Below are positions 17,069-25,580 of a stretch of 64,000 bases of DNA, piece by piece. Source of the DNA: Pelagovum pacificum (GTDB lineage: Bacteria; Pseudomonadota; Alphaproteobacteria; Rhodobacterales; Rhodobacteraceae); assembly GCF_016134045.1 (NCBI RefSeq), contig NZ_CP065915.1, forward strand, positions 1,178,001 through 1,242,000. The letters are read 5' to 3'. The stretch's first letter is position 1, and every line of letters starts with the position of its first letter. A program made the translations under genes and the position numbers. The notes beneath the pieces were generated by a model. That model was not told the origin of the DNA, ran no database searches, and worked only from the letters and a program-made list of their open reading frames with translations.

Positions 17069-17092
17069 GGAAGGCCCAGTGACGGGCCTTCC
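17069..17092 (+). other. Hairpin downstream of coxC
   Basis: Perfect 9-bp arms GGAAGGCCC and GGGCCTTCC around a six-base loop, starting ten bases after the coxC stop. It has no T-run and precedes the true terminator; it may protect the 3' end of the cox mRNA. Confidence 0.5.
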
Positions 17093-17115
17093 CTCGCGAT
17101 CCTTGATATCGCGTG

Positions 17116-17141
17116 AAAAGCGGCGTCGACGCCGCTTTTTT
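17116..17141 (+). terminator. Rho-independent terminator of the cox operon
   Basis: GCGGCG-TCGA-CGCCGC is a perfect palindrome flanked by AAAA and followed by six T. It separates the coxB-coxC unit from SURF1, which begins 37 bases later, so SURF1-thrC probably depends on read-through or its own promoter. Confidence 0.9.
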
Positions 17142-17177
17142 CCGTCCTGAGACGAACACACGGCAGGGGCATCGACC

Positions 17178-17840
17178 ATGCGGCGGCTGATCTTCCCGAT
17201 CCTCTACGGCCTTGGTGGCTGCGCGATCCTCATCGCGCTCGGCGTCTGGCAGATCCAGCGGCTCGAGTGGAAGACCGCGATCCTCGACGAGATCGAGGCA
17301 ACCATCGCCGCCGACCCCGTGCCGCTCCCCTCCGACATCGACCCCGAGGCCGACCGCTACCTGCCGGTCGAGACGGACGGTCAGGTCACGGGGCAGGGGC
17401 TCCGGGTGCTCGTCACGCCCTCCGGCCTCTCGGCCGGCTATCGGCGCATCGTTCCCTTCGAGGTGGGCGATCGGACGATCCTGCTCGACGCCGGCTGGGT
17501 TGAACTTCAGGACGACCCCAGGATTCCCGAGGAAGCGCTGCAAGTCGTCGGCAACCTGCACTGGCCGCAGGAGCGCGACGGCTGGACCCCGGAGCCCGAG
17601 GGCGACCTCTGGTTCGTGCGTGACGTCGCGGCGATGGCCGAAGCGCTCGACACCGAGCCGGTGATGCTGATCGGCCGGTCGTTCTCCCCGACCATCCCCA
17701 CGGTCCCGCTGCCGGTCGGCACCGAAGGGATCAAGAACGATCACCTCGAATACGCGATAACATGGTTCCTTTTGGCCCTCGTATGGGCGGGCATGACGGG
17801 GTATCTCGTCGTCCGGACGCTACGGAAGAAGGAAGAGTGA
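17178..17840 (+). CDS. SURF1-family cytochrome oxidase assembly protein
   Basis: The 220-residue product has an N-terminal helix (L-I-F-P-I-L-Y-G-L-G-G-C-A-I-L-I-A-L-G-V-W-Q-I-Q-R, with the conserved G-x-W-Q-x-x-R-x-x-W-K) and a C-terminal helix with N-D-H-L-E-Y-A-I-T-W-F before it, the SURF1/Shy1 topology. SURF1 proteins bind heme A and help cofactor insertion into subunit I. The stop overlaps thrC by one base (TGATG). Confidence 0.92.
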   Translation: MRRLIFPILYGLGGCAILIALGVWQIQRLEWKTAILDEIEATIAADPVPLPSDIDPEADRYLPVETDGQVTGQGLRVLVTPSGLSAGYRRIVPFEVGDRTILLDAGWVELQDDPRIPEEALQVVGNLHWPQERDGWTPEPEGDLWFVRDVAAMAEALDTEPVMLIGRSFSPTIPTVPLPVGTEGIKNDHLEYAITWFLLALVWAGMTGYLVVRTLRKKEE

Positions 17841-19228
17841 TGCGCTACGTCTCGACGAGGGGAGCCGCCCCCGCACTCGGCTTCGAGGACACGATGATGA
17901 CCGGCCTCGCCCGCGACGGTGGCCTCTACGTGCCCGAGGACGTGCCCACCATGTCCGCCGCCGATATCGCCGCGCTCGCCGGACTGCCCTACGAAGAAGC
18001 CGCCTTCCGCGTCATCCGCCCCTTCGTCGCCGATGCCTTCACCGAGTCGGAACTGCAGGACCTGATCGCCAGGGCCTACGCCGGCTTCGGCCATCCCGCC
18101 CGCGCACCGCTGAAGCAACTCGGCCCGAACCAGTTCCTGCTTGAGCTGTTCCATGGCCCGACGCTCGCCTTCAAGGACTTCGCGATGCAGCTGATCGGCC
18201 AGCTGATGCAGGCCGCGCTGCAGCGCTCTGGCGAGCGGATCACGATCGTCGGCGCCACCAGCGGCGACACCGGCTCCGCCGCGATCGAGGCGTTCCGCGG
18301 CCTGCCCAACGTCGATGTCTTCATCCTCTACCCGCACGGCCGGGTGTCCGAAGTGCAGCGCCGCCAGATGACCACCCCGGTGGAGGACAACGTCCATGCC
18401 CTCGCGCTCCACGGGCATTTCGACGATTGCCAGGCGCGGCTGAAGGACATGTTCAACGATCACGAGTTTCGCGACGGCGTGCGGCTCGCCGGCGTGAACT
18501 CGATCAACTGGGCGCGGGTGCTCGCGCAGGTCGTCTACTACTTCACCGCCGCGACCACGCTCGGCGCGCCGCATCGCACCATCGACGTCACCGTGCCGAC
18601 CGGCAACTTCGGTGACATCTTCGCCGGCTGCATCGCGCGCCGGATGGGGCTGCCGCTCGGCCGGCTCTATGCCGCAACCAACCAGAATGACGTGGTGAAC
18701 CGCGCGTTGAAATCCGGTCTCTACCAGGCCACGGACGTCACGCCCTCCTACAGCCCCTCGATGGATATCCAGGTGTCCTCCAACTTCGAGCGCGCGCTGT
18801 TCGACGCCTACGGGCGCGACGGCAACGCCGTGCGCCAGCTGATGGATGACATGCGCGACCACGGCCAGTTCAAGATCAGCCAGGGCGCGCACGAAGCCCT
18901 GACCGAGGTGCTCGGCTCCGGCATGACGCTCGAAAGCGCGACGCTCCAGCGGATCCAGACGACCCTGGCCGAGACGGGGGAACTCGTCTGCCCGCACACG
19001 GCCGTCGGCCTCGACGTGGCAGAGCGCAAGGCGGGCGACGCGCCCATGATTACGCTCGCCACGGCGCATCCCGCAAAGTTCCCTGACGCCGTGGAAGAAG
19101 CGACCGGCATACGTCCGCCTCTTCCATCCCGCATGTCGGATCTCTATGACAGGCCGGAACGGGTGACGGAGGTCGAGAACGACCTCGGTGCCCTTCAGCA
19201 GCTTATCAGGGACCGCATTTCCAAGTGA
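17840..19228 (+). CDS. thrC: Threonine synthase
   Basis: The 462-residue PLP enzyme converts O-phosphohomoserine to threonine. The N-terminus MRYVSTRGAAPALGFEDTMM is the usual one, the PLP lysine is in T-L-A-F-K-D-F-A-M-Q near residue 110, and G-A-T-S-G-D-T-G-S-A-A binds phosphate. It belongs to the fungal/proteobacterial ~460-residue class. Position between SURF1 and the M16 peptidase gene is conserved in Rhodobacterales; its stop overlaps the next start (GTGA). Confidence 0.95.
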   Translation: MRYVSTRGAAPALGFEDTMMTGLARDGGLYVPEDVPTMSAADIAALAGLPYEEAAFRVIRPFVADAFTESELQDLIARAYAGFGHPARAPLKQLGPNQFLLELFHGPTLAFKDFAMQLIGQLMQAALQRSGERITIVGATSGDTGSAAIEAFRGLPNVDVFILYPHGRVSEVQRRQMTTPVEDNVHALALHGHFDDCQARLKDMFNDHEFRDGVRLAGVNSINWARVLAQVVYYFTAATTLGAPHRTIDVTVPTGNFGDIFAGCIARRMGLPLGRLYAATNQNDVVNRALKSGLYQATDVTPSYSPSMDIQVSSNFERALFDAYGRDGNAVRQLMDDMRDHGQFKISQGAHEALTEVLGSGMTLESATLQRIQTTLAETGELVCPHTAVGLDVAERKAGDAPMITLATAHPAKFPDAVEEATGIRPPLPSRMSDLYDRPERVTEVENDLGALQQLIRDRISK

Positions 19229-20490
19229 CCGTCCAGACCCATACGCTTTCCAACGGCTTCCGTATCGTCACCGAACTGATGCCGAGCATGAAGTCAGCCT
19301 CGCTCGGGATCTGGATCAATGCAGGCGGCCGGCACGAGCGGGCGGACCAGAACGGTATCGCCCACTTCCTCGAACATATGGCCTTCAAGGGCACGAAGCG
19401 GCGCAGCGCGCTGCAGATTGCCGAAGAGATCGAGGACGTCGGCGGTTACATCAATGCCTACACCAGCCGCGAGATGACGGCCTACTACGCGCGCGTGCTG
19501 GAAGAGGATGTCGACCTCGGCCTCGACCTGATCGCGGATATCCTCCTCAACCCGGTCTTCGACGAGCGCGAGATCGAGGTGGAGCGCGGCGTGATCCTGC
19601 AGGAAATCGGTCAGGCGCTCGACACGCCGGACGACATCGTCTTCGACTGGCTGCAGGAAGTGGCCTATCCCGATCAGCCGATGGGCCGTTCGATCCTCGG
19701 CCCGGCGGAGCGGGTGCGCCAGTTCGGCAGGCAGGACCTGACCGGCTTCATCGGCGAACATTACGGTCCCGGGCAGATGATCCTCGCCGCGGCGGGCAAG
19801 GTCGATCACGATCACCTCTGCCGCGAGGCGGAGCGCCTGTTCGGCCACCTCGATCCGGTGAACATCAACTTCCAGACCGAGCCCGCGATCTTCGGCGGGG
19901 GCGAACGCCGAGAGCACAAACGCCTTGAGCAGGTGCATTTCGCGCTTGCCCTCGAAGGGCCGGACTACCGCGACCCGGCGATCTACACGGCGCAGGTCTA
20001 TGCCACGGCGCTTGGCGGCGGCATGTCCTCCCGCCTGTTCCAGGAACTGCGCGAGAACCGTGGCCTCTGCTACACGATCTTCGCGCAGGCCGGTGCCTAT
20101 GCCGATGCCGGGCTGACCACGATCTACGCCGGCACCGCCGCCGATCAGATCGAGTCGCTGGCCCACCTCACCATCGACGAGATGAAGAAGGCCGCCGACA
20201 CACTGACGGAGCCCGAGATCGCCCGTGCCCGCGCCCAGATGAAGGCGGGGATGCTCATGGGGCTCGAAAGCCCGTCCAACCGCGCCGAACGGCTGGCGCG
20301 GATGATCTCCATCTGGGGCCGCGTGCCGACCATCGACGAGACCGTCGAACGCATCGACGGCGTCACCCGCACCGCCGTCCACGACTTCGCCGCCCACATG
20401 GCCGGGCAGGCGGGCACCGCCCTCGCGCTTTACGGGCCGATCGAGACTGCCCCGAGCCTCGATTCCCTGCGCGAGCGTTTTGCCGCGTGA
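19225..20490 (+). CDS. M16-family zinc peptidase (processing-peptidase-like)
   Basis: The 421-residue protein resembles the beta subunit of mitochondrial processing peptidase. It carries the inverted zinc motif H-F-L-E-H-M-A-F-K-G-T near residue 48, with the distal glutamate in V-E-R-G-V-I-L-Q-E-I. The translation start is GTG at 19225, overlapping the thrC stop. There is no signal peptide, so it is probably cytoplasmic. Substrates are unknown. Confidence 0.92.
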   Translation: MTVQTHTLSNGFRIVTELMPSMKSASLGIWINAGGRHERADQNGIAHFLEHMAFKGTKRRSALQIAEEIEDVGGYINAYTSREMTAYYARVLEEDVDLGLDLIADILLNPVFDEREIEVERGVILQEIGQALDTPDDIVFDWLQEVAYPDQPMGRSILGPAERVRQFGRQDLTGFIGEHYGPGQMILAAAGKVDHDHLCREAERLFGHLDPVNINFQTEPAIFGGGERREHKRLEQVHFALALEGPDYRDPAIYTAQVYATALGGGMSSRLFQELRENRGLCYTIFAQAGAYADAGLTTIYAGTAADQIESLAHLTIDEMKKAADTLTEPEIARARAQMKAGMLMGLESPSNRAERLARMISIWGRVPTIDETVERIDGVTRTAVHDFAAHMAGQAGTALALYGPIETAPSLDSLRERFAA

Positions 20491-21074
20491 TGCTGAGGGT
20501 GCGTCGCAAGGTCCGCCTGGAAACAGAGCGCCTGACCTTACGCCCGCCGCAACATGCCGATTTTACGCCCTGGTCGACCCTCCGCCGCGTCAGCGCCGAC
20601 TTCCTGAAACCGTGGGAACCGACCTGGGCTGACGATCACCTTACGCGCAAATCCTTTACGAACCGTGTCTACTGGGCCCAGCGGGCGATCGCCGGTGGCA
20701 CGGAGATCCCGCTCTTCCTGATCCGGCGGAGCGATCAGGCCCTGCTCGGCGCGATCACGCTCTCCAACATACGGCGCGGGCCCGCGCAGGCGGGCACCAC
20801 AGGCTACTGGATCGGCCAGCCCCATGCGCGGCAGGGCTACATGCAGGAAGCAATCGAAGCGGTCGTTCACCACGCCTTCCACGTCCTCGACCTCTCGCGG
20901 ATCGAGGCCGGCTGCCTGCCCGAGAACACACCCTCCCGCCAGCTGCTCGAGAAGTGCGGCTACAAGTACGAGGGCGTCGCGCAGAGCTACCTCCAGATCA
21001 ATGGCCGCTGGCGCAATCATGTGCTCTACGCCAATCTTCGCAGCGACCGGCGCGGCAAGACCGAGGTCGGCTGA
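20490..21074 (+). CDS. RimJ/RimL-type GNAT acetyltransferase
   Basis: The 194-residue protein (MLRVRRKVRLETERLTLRPP...) has the ribosomal-protein alanine acetyltransferase layout: R-L-x-L-R-P-P at the start, Y-W-I-G-Q-P-H-A-R-Q-G-Y-M-Q-E-A for acetyl-CoA and E-N-x-x-S-R-x-L-L-E-K-C-G-Y near the end. The ATG overlaps the M16 stop by one base; GTG at 20487 is an equally close alternative. The acceptor may be a ribosomal protein, which cannot be told from sequence. Confidence 0.88.
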   Translation: MLRVRRKVRLETERLTLRPPQHADFTPWSTLRRVSADFLKPWEPTWADDHLTRKSFTNRVYWAQRAIAGGTEIPLFLIRRSDQALLGAITLSNIRRGPAQAGTTGYWIGQPHARQGYMQEAIEAVVHHAFHVLDLSRIEAGCLPENTPSRQLLEKCGYKYEGVAQSYLQINGRWRNHVLYANLRSDRRGKTEVG

Positions 21075-21128
21075 CACTTCACGCGAATGCGAACACGGGG
21101 GCGGCGCCGACTCGCTTAACCTTTGGTC

Positions 21129-21941
21129 ATGCGCCATCTCCTCAGCCTCGCCCTCAGCCTCGCCACCGGCTCCGCCCTCGCGCAGGAGGGGCGGATGTCC
21201 CACTGCATATCCCTCGTCGAAAACGTTCACGGGCTGGAGGTCATCCCCGCCGCCTACACCGATCCGGTGCCGGGCGACTCCGTGCGGATCACCTACATCG
21301 ATCACTCCCAGTTCCTGATCCAGACGGAGGGCGGCTTGTCCGCCATCACCGACTACAACGGCTGGATCGGCCCGGCCCGGGTCGTGCCGGACGTGGTAAC
21401 CATGAACAACGCGCACAGCAGCCATTGGACCGCGCTTCCCGACCAGCAGATCCCTCACATCCTCGAAGGCTGGGGCACCGTCGAAAATCCGCAGCGCCAT
21501 CACCTCGATCTCGAGGAAATGCTGGTTCGCAACGTCCATACCAACACGCGCTCGGGCATGGGGGAGCGGATCAACGGAAACTCCATCTTCGTATTCGAGG
21601 CCGCCGGCCTCTGCATCGGCCACCTCGGCCATCTTCACCATGAACCGACGTCCGAGCAGTACGCCGCGATCGGTCGCCTCGACGTCGTGATGGCTGCCGT
21701 CGATGGCGGCCTGACGGTCGACCTGCCGACCATGGTCAGTATCATCGAGCGATTCCGCTCCTCCGTCGTGATCCCGATGCACTGGTTCGGTCGCGCCACG
21801 CTCGACCGGTTCCTTGACGACATGGACGGCCAGTTCGCAATCGAACGCGTGTCCGGTAACGAACTCACCGTGTCGCTGCGCACGCTGCCCGACATGCCGA
21901 CCATCATGGTGCTGGAACCGCGTCTTCTTTCGGACGAGTGA
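21129..21941 (+). CDS. Exported metallo-beta-lactamase-fold hydrolase (UlaG-like)
   Basis: The 270-residue product has a signal peptide (MRHLLSLALSLATGSALA-QE). The fold is indicated by I-T-Y-I-D-H-S-Q-F-L-I, then N-N-A-H-S-S-H-W in place of the classic H-x-H-x-D-H, C-I-G-H-L-G-H-L-H-H and V-V-I-P-M-H-W-F-G near the end, the pattern of UlaG-type enzymes. Substrate unknown. The next gene begins 36 bases downstream, after a palindrome. Confidence 0.82.
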   Translation: MRHLLSLALSLATGSALAQEGRMSHCISLVENVHGLEVIPAAYTDPVPGDSVRITYIDHSQFLIQTEGGLSAITDYNGWIGPARVVPDVVTMNNAHSSHWTALPDQQIPHILEGWGTVENPQRHHLDLEEMLVRNVHTNTRSGMGERINGNSIFVFEAAGLCIGHLGHLHHEPTSEQYAAIGRLDVVMAAVDGGLTVDLPTMVSIIERFRSSVVIPMHWFGRATLDRFLDDMDGQFAIERVSGNELTVSLRTLPDMPTIMVLEPRLLSDE

Positions 21942-21943
21942 CT

Positions 21944-21966
21944 TGCACCGGACACCTGTCGGTGCA
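21944..21966. repeat. Palindrome between the MBL and FAD dehydrogenase genes
   Basis: TGCACC and GGTGCA (outer) plus GACA and TGTC (inner) pair with one unpaired G and a CC centre. It covers most of the gap before the next ATG, so it could be a regulator site or hairpin for the downstream gene. It shares the GACA/TGTC arms with other palindromes of this region. Confidence 0.5.
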
Positions 21967-21977
21967 TTGTCCTCCCC

Positions 21978-23381
21978 ATGCTGAACGATGCCGATGACGA
22001 CTTCCTGTCCCGCCTCGACCTTCCCGACGCCGCCTTCCGGGAGACGACCGAAGCCTACCTGAAAGAGCCGCGTGGCCGATATCACGGCAAGGGCCGCGTG
22101 ATTGCGCCGGGCTCCACCGATGAGGTCTCTCGCCTCCTGCGTGCCTGTCACGAGGCCGCGGTGCCCGTGGTGCCGTACAGTGGCGGCACCGGCCTCGTCA
22201 GCGGTCAGATCATGGAGAGCGGGGCGAAACCCGTGATCCTGTCCCTCGAGCGGATGTCTGAGGTCCGGGCGCTGCACCTCACCGAAAACGTTCTCGTCGC
22301 CGATGCGGGCTGCATCCTCGCCGATGTCCAGAAAGCTGCAGCCGACGTGGATCGCCTGTTTCCGCTGTCGCTCGCGTCCGAGGGCTCCGCCCGGATCGGC
22401 GGCTTGCTCGGCACCAACGCGGGGGGCGTTAACGTTCTCCGCTATGGCAATGCACGCGCGCAGGTGCTCGGGCTTGAGGCCGTGCTTGCCGACGGCACGG
22501 TCTGGAACGGGCTCGGGCGGCTCCGCAAGGACAACACCGGCTACGATCTGAAGGATTTGCTGATCGGCAGCGAAGGCACGCTCGGCATCATCACCGGCGC
22601 GAGCCTGCGGCTGATGCCACGCCCCGCCGTCGAAGGTGCCGCCATCTTTGCCGTCCATTCACCACAAGCCGCGCTCGACCTGTTGGCGCTCGTTCAGGGT
22701 CAGGTGGCGGAAGGCGTCTCCGCGTTCGAGCTGATGCACCGGCAGGGTCTTGATTTTCTGGCGGAATCCGGCCCCGAAGTCCGCACGCCTTTCGCCGAAC
22801 AGCCCGACTGGATGGTCCTGATCGACCTCGGTCTGCCCGCTGGTCTATCGCCTGACGAGGCACTTGAAACCCTGTTCGAAGCCGCGGTGGAGGCCGACCT
22901 CGCCTACGATGGCGTCATCGCCCGGTCGGAGGCGCAGCGCCAGGAATTCTGGACGATGCGCGAGACGATCCCCGAAGGAAACCGGCGCACCGGCTCGATC
23001 TCGTCGCACGACGTTTCGATCCCGCTGTCGAGCATCCCTCACTTCATCGAAGAAGGTCGCCGCCGGATCGCGAAGCTGGGTGACATGCGGATCAATTGCT
23101 TCGGCCACCTCGGCGACGGTAACCTTCATTACAATGTCTTCCCCGGTCCGGGCCGGAAGCGGGAAGAATACGCCAACCAGCAGTCCGAGGTGAAGCGCAC
23201 CATTCATGATCTCGTGCACGAGATGGAAGGGTCGATCAGCGCCGAGCATGGAATCGGTCGTGCCAAGGTCGAGGATCTGGCCCGCTACGCCGACCCAACC
23301 AAGCTGTCGATGATGCGGGCGATCAAGCAGGCGCTGGATCCGCAGGGCATCCTTAATCCGGGCGTTATCCTTGAGACGTGA
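21978..23381 (+). CDS. FAD-linked 2-hydroxyacid dehydrogenase (GlcD/D-lactate dehydrogenase type)
   Basis: The 467-residue flavoprotein has the VAO-type FAD domain (V-P-Y-S-G-G-T-G-L-V-S-G near residue 62; G-S-A-R-I-G-G-L-L-G-T-N-A-G-G-V and Y-D-L-K-D-L-L-I-G-S-E-G-T-L-G) and the FAD-oxidase C domain with G-H-L-G-D-G-N-L-H-Y-N and S-I-S-A-E-H-G-I-G. It should oxidise D-lactate, glycolate or D-2-hydroxyglutarate; no glcE/glcF genes are adjacent, so a stand-alone D-lactate or D-2-hydroxyglutarate dehydrogenase is likelier. Confidence 0.9.
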   Translation: MLNDADDDFLSRLDLPDAAFRETTEAYLKEPRGRYHGKGRVIAPGSTDEVSRLLRACHEAAVPVVPYSGGTGLVSGQIMESGAKPVILSLERMSEVRALHLTENVLVADAGCILADVQKAAADVDRLFPLSLASEGSARIGGLLGTNAGGVNVLRYGNARAQVLGLEAVLADGTVWNGLGRLRKDNTGYDLKDLLIGSEGTLGIITGASLRLMPRPAVEGAAIFAVHSPQAALDLLALVQGQVAEGVSAFELMHRQGLDFLAESGPEVRTPFAEQPDWMVLIDLGLPAGLSPDEALETLFEAAVEADLAYDGVIARSEAQRQEFWTMRETIPEGNRRTGSISSHDVSIPLSSIPHFIEEGRRRIAKLGDMRINCFGHLGDGNLHYNVFPGPGRKREEYANQQSEVKRTIHDLVHEMEGSISAEHGIGRAKVEDLARYADPTKLSMMRAIKQALDPQGILNPGVILET

Positions 23382-23549
23382 AAGGTGCTCGCCAGTCAGC
23401 CGTTGACGATTTGTTAAGCAACTGGGGCGATTGTGAAATTACGGCTGGAGCTGCCTCGAGTCCCCTCAAGGTGCACAGTTGCCCCGTCCCTCTCGCTCTG
23501 TCTGTCGGAGCAGGTCCAAAACGGACCGGGGGCGGGGTGTTTGCCGTGA

Positions 23550-24089
23550 TCAGAGGCCTTCGAACGCGCAAAGTGCGTGCACTTCCATTCCCTTGGCCTC
23601 GAGGACTTTGCGCCCGCCAAGCTCTGGCAGGTCGATGATGAAGGCACAGCCCACGACCTCCGCCCCGAGCCGCTCCAGAAGGTTAATGCCAGCGCTTGCG
23701 GTGCCACCCGTGGCAAGCAGATCGTCGACCAGAAGAACACGCTCGCCGGGTTCGATGGCGTCGTCGTGCAACTCCATCACCGCTTCGCCGTATTCGAGTT
23801 GATAAGCCTCCGATATGGTTGCGCCCGGCAGTTTACCTTTCTTGCGGATCGGGACGAAGCCGACCGAAAGCTGGTGCGCCATGGCGCCGCCCACGATGAA
23901 GCCGCGCGCCTCGAGGCCCGCAACCTTGTCGATGCGCAGGCCTGCAGAAGGGTGCAGCAACTGGTCGACGGCGATACGGAAACCCCGCGGATCGGCGAAC
24001 AGCGTCGTCACGTCCCGGAAAAGGATCCCCTCGTGCGGGAAATCGACGATCGTTCGGATGTAATCCCTGACCGTTCGGGTATCTGGCAT
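23550..24089 (-). CDS. apt: Adenine phosphoribosyltransferase
   Basis: The 179-residue salvage enzyme makes AMP from adenine and PRPP. It contains [17 protein letters not shown], the [10 protein letters not shown] segment and the PRPP motif [16 protein letters not shown] near residue 128. mtnP, whose reaction releases adenine, lies about 1.3 kb away on the same strand, so the two could act in the same methylthioadenosine salvage route. Confidence 0.96.
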   Translation of the reverse strand: MPDTRTVRDYIRTIVDFPHEGILFRDVTTLFADPRGFRIAVDQLLHPSAGLRIDKVAGLEARGFIVGGAMAHQLSVGFVPIRKKGKLPGATISEAYQLEYGEAVMELHDDAIEPGERVLLVDDLLATGGTASAGINLLERLGAEVVGCAFIIDLPELGGRKVLEAKGMEVHALCAFEGL

Positions 24090-24109
24090 CGGGGCGGCTC
24101 CTTTTCGCT

Positions 24110-24127
24110 GACAGGGTTAACCCTGTC
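24110..24127. promoter_or_regulatory. Perfect 18-bp palindrome upstream of apt
   Basis: GACAGGGTTAACCCTGTC is a perfect palindrome 20 bases upstream of the apt ATG (minus strand), between apt and a small ORF. Size, symmetry and position fit an operator for a dimeric regulator, but I cannot name one. Confidence 0.5.
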
Positions 24128-24155
24128 CCGAAGCGCCGCACCGTCGCAAGGCCGA

Positions 24156-24266
24156 TCAGCGGCGGCGAAGATTGCGGTAGAGGACGTCAGCGATCCAGTT
24201 CAGATGCGGGCGGCTCCAGTCCAGACGGTCCGTCGTGAAGTAGGATTTTGCAGCAATCAAAGACAT
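24156..24266 (-). CDS. Putative 36-aa small protein
   Basis: A 36-residue frame, MSLIAAKSYFTTDRLDWSRP-HLNWIADVLYRNLRRR, is preceded by AAGGGA about eight bases from its ATG. The mix of an aromatic middle and an Arg-rich end gives an amphipathic basic C-terminus, somewhat like short DUF1127-type proteins, but I do not recognise a family. It is upstream of apt on the same strand with the 18-bp palindrome in between. Confidence 0.5.
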   Translation of the reverse strand: MSLIAAKSYFTTDRLDWSRPHLNWIADVLYRNLRRR

Positions 24267-24313
24267 TTCCAATTCCCTTCCAATCGCGGGGTGGTTAACA
24301 CCTCCCCGTGGCC

Positions 24314-24336
24314 TGTATATGATATGTATATACACG
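24314..24336. promoter_or_regulatory. AT-rich direct/inverted repeat before the RHH gene
   Basis: TGTATATGATATGTATATACA contains the perfect 10-bp palindrome TGTATATACA at 24325-24334 plus a second TGTATAT half, in a strongly AT-rich stretch for this genome and about 45 bases before the likely RHH start. Ribbon-helix-helix proteins usually repress their own promoters at such sites. Confidence 0.45.
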
Positions 24337-24381
24337 AGCTATACGCTAATTCAAGGCGGGATCGGACGACGAGGTAAGGAT

Positions 24382-24549
24382 TTGGTAAAGAAAGACACCG
24401 GAAAGGCGGGCAAGAAGGACAGCCAGCTCATCCTGCGCCTCGACAAGGAAGAGCGTGACGAGTTCATCAAGCTCTGCAAGAAGATGGATACCAGCGCCGC
24501 GCGGGAAATCCGCGCGTTTATCCGCAAATTTCTGAAAGATAACGGTTAA
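24382..24549 (+). CDS. Small ribbon-helix-helix-like protein
   Basis: From a TTG start (GAGG seven bases upstream) the product is 55 residues: a Lys-rich N-terminus, then S-Q-L-I-L-R-L-D-K-E-E-R-D-E-F-I-K-L-C-K-K and a second helix T-S-A-A-R-E-I-R-A-F-I-R-K-F-L. One beta strand followed by two helices, with alternating L-I-L-R-L, fits an Arc/CopG-type DNA-binding fold. An ATG at 24319 would give 76 residues but lacks a good ribosome site and overlaps the AT-rich repeat. No toxin gene follows; its stop overlaps the mtnP stop on the other strand. Confidence 0.65.
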   Translation: MVKKDTGKAGKKDSQLILRLDKEERDEFIKLCKKMDTSAAREIRAFIRKFLKDNG

Positions 24550-25415
24550 AGGACCCGTCCGGCCACCGCGTCGAGCTTCGCCAGCAGGGTTGGATCGCGC
24601 TTGTCCGGGGCTGTCATGATCGCATGTTCCAGCGCGCGGTCGCAGCCGCAGGGGCAGGGCGACAGTGCGGATTCACGCGATGCGATCGCGAGGATCAGAC
24701 GACGCGCATTGTCCGCATTGGCCCGCAAGGTCGCCCCGATCTGGGCGATATCGACCGTGCCGTGGTCCGGATGCCAGCTGTCGTAGTCGGTCACCATTGC
24801 GACTGACGCGTAGCAAAGCTCTGCCTCCCGGGCGAGCTTGGCCTCCGGCATGTTGGTCATGCCGATGACGTCGGCGCCCCAGCTTTCGCGGTACATCTTC
24901 GACTCGGCGAGGGAGGAGAACTGCGGCCCCTCCATGGCAAGGTAAACGCCCCCGCGATGGTAGGGGACGCCGATCGCCTCCGCGGCCTGTTGCGCGATAT
25001 CGCCAAGTCGCTGGCAGACAGGATGTGCAACGCTGACATGGGCGACACAGCCCGCGCCGAAAAAGCTCTTCTCGCGGGCGTAGGTCCGGTCGATGAAATC
25101 GGAAACGATTACGAAGTGCCCGGGCGCCATGCGCTCTCTGAACGAGCCGACGGCGGACATCGAAATGACCTCCGTGCAACCAAGTCGCTTCAACGCATCG
25201 ATATTCGCGCGGTAAGGGACACTCGTCGGAGAATGGACATGGCCTCTCCCGTGTCTCGGCAGGAAGGCCATCGGCACATCATCGAGCGTCCCCGTCAGGA
25301 TCTGGTCGGAGGGAGCGCCCCAGGGCGTTTCGACACTCTGCCATTCCGCATCGTGAAGCCCGTCCACATCGTAGATACCGGAGCCCCCGATCACGCCGAT
25401 CATGCGGTTAACCAT
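24546..25415 (-). CDS. mtnP: S-methyl-5'-thioadenosine phosphorylase
   Basis: The 289-residue enzyme splits methylthioadenosine into adenine and methylthioribose-1-phosphate. It has I-G-V-I-G-G-S-G-I-Y at the start, L-P-R-H-G-R-G-H phosphate contacts near residue 53, the M-E-G-P-Q-F-S-S-L-A-E-S region and G-M-T-N-M-P-E-A-K-L-A-R-E-A-E. Starts at 25415 (MVNRMIGV) or 25403 (MIGV) are possible; AGGA nine bases upstream favours 25415. The 508-residue frame further upstream runs antisense through the SulP gene and is rejected. Confidence 0.95.
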   Translation of the reverse strand: MVNRMIGVIGGSGIYDVDGLHDAEWQSVETPWGAPSDQILTGTLDDVPMAFLPRHGRGHVHSPTSVPYRANIDALKRLGCTEVISMSAVGSFRERMAPGHFVIVSDFIDRTYAREKSFFGAGCVAHVSVAHPVCQRLGDIAQQAAEAIGVPYHRGGVYLAMEGPQFSSLAESKMYRESWGADVIGMTNMPEAKLAREAELCYASVAMVTDYDSWHPDHGTVDIAQIGATLRANADNARRLILAIASRESALSPCPCGCDRALEHAIMTAPDKRDPTLLAKLDAVAGRVL

Positions 25416-25476
25416 GCCGTCAGTCCTGCGTTGCCCTGAGACAGAGTGCGTCGCCGAAAGTACACGCGCACGCCGA

Positions 25477-25493
25477 TATGCGCTTGACGCATA
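25477..25493. promoter_or_regulatory. Inverted repeat in the mtnP/SulP divergent region
   Basis: TATGCG-CTTGA-CGCATA forms a 6+6 palindrome in the 165-base gap between the divergent mtnP and SulP genes; TTGACG inside it could serve as a -35 element for the plus strand. A regulator-binding role is possible but unproven. Confidence 0.4.
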
Positions 25494-25546
25494 CCCGCTA
25501 TGCATCGGGTAAACGTGCCTTTCGGGACATGATGACATACTCCCCC

Positions 25547-25560
25547 AGCGGATATCCGCT
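25547..25560. promoter_or_regulatory. Perfect 14-bp palindrome in the SulP leader
   Basis: AGCGGATATCCGCT lies 20 bases before the preferred SulP start codon. It could be an operator or a small hairpin affecting translation. Confidence 0.4.
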
Positions 25561-25580
25561 AGATGACGTTTGGAGACAGC

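Noticed and set aside
23513..23527. GGTCC-AAAAC-GGACC hairpin as a terminator between the FAD dehydrogenase and apt genes
   Set aside because: No T-run on either strand and a short stem; too weak to call.
25408..25415. TTAACCAT as a CtrA half-site at the mtnP start and again at 27230-27237
   Set aside because: Only isolated half-sites, no TTAA-N7-TTAA pair was found, and the region is generally rich in TTAA.
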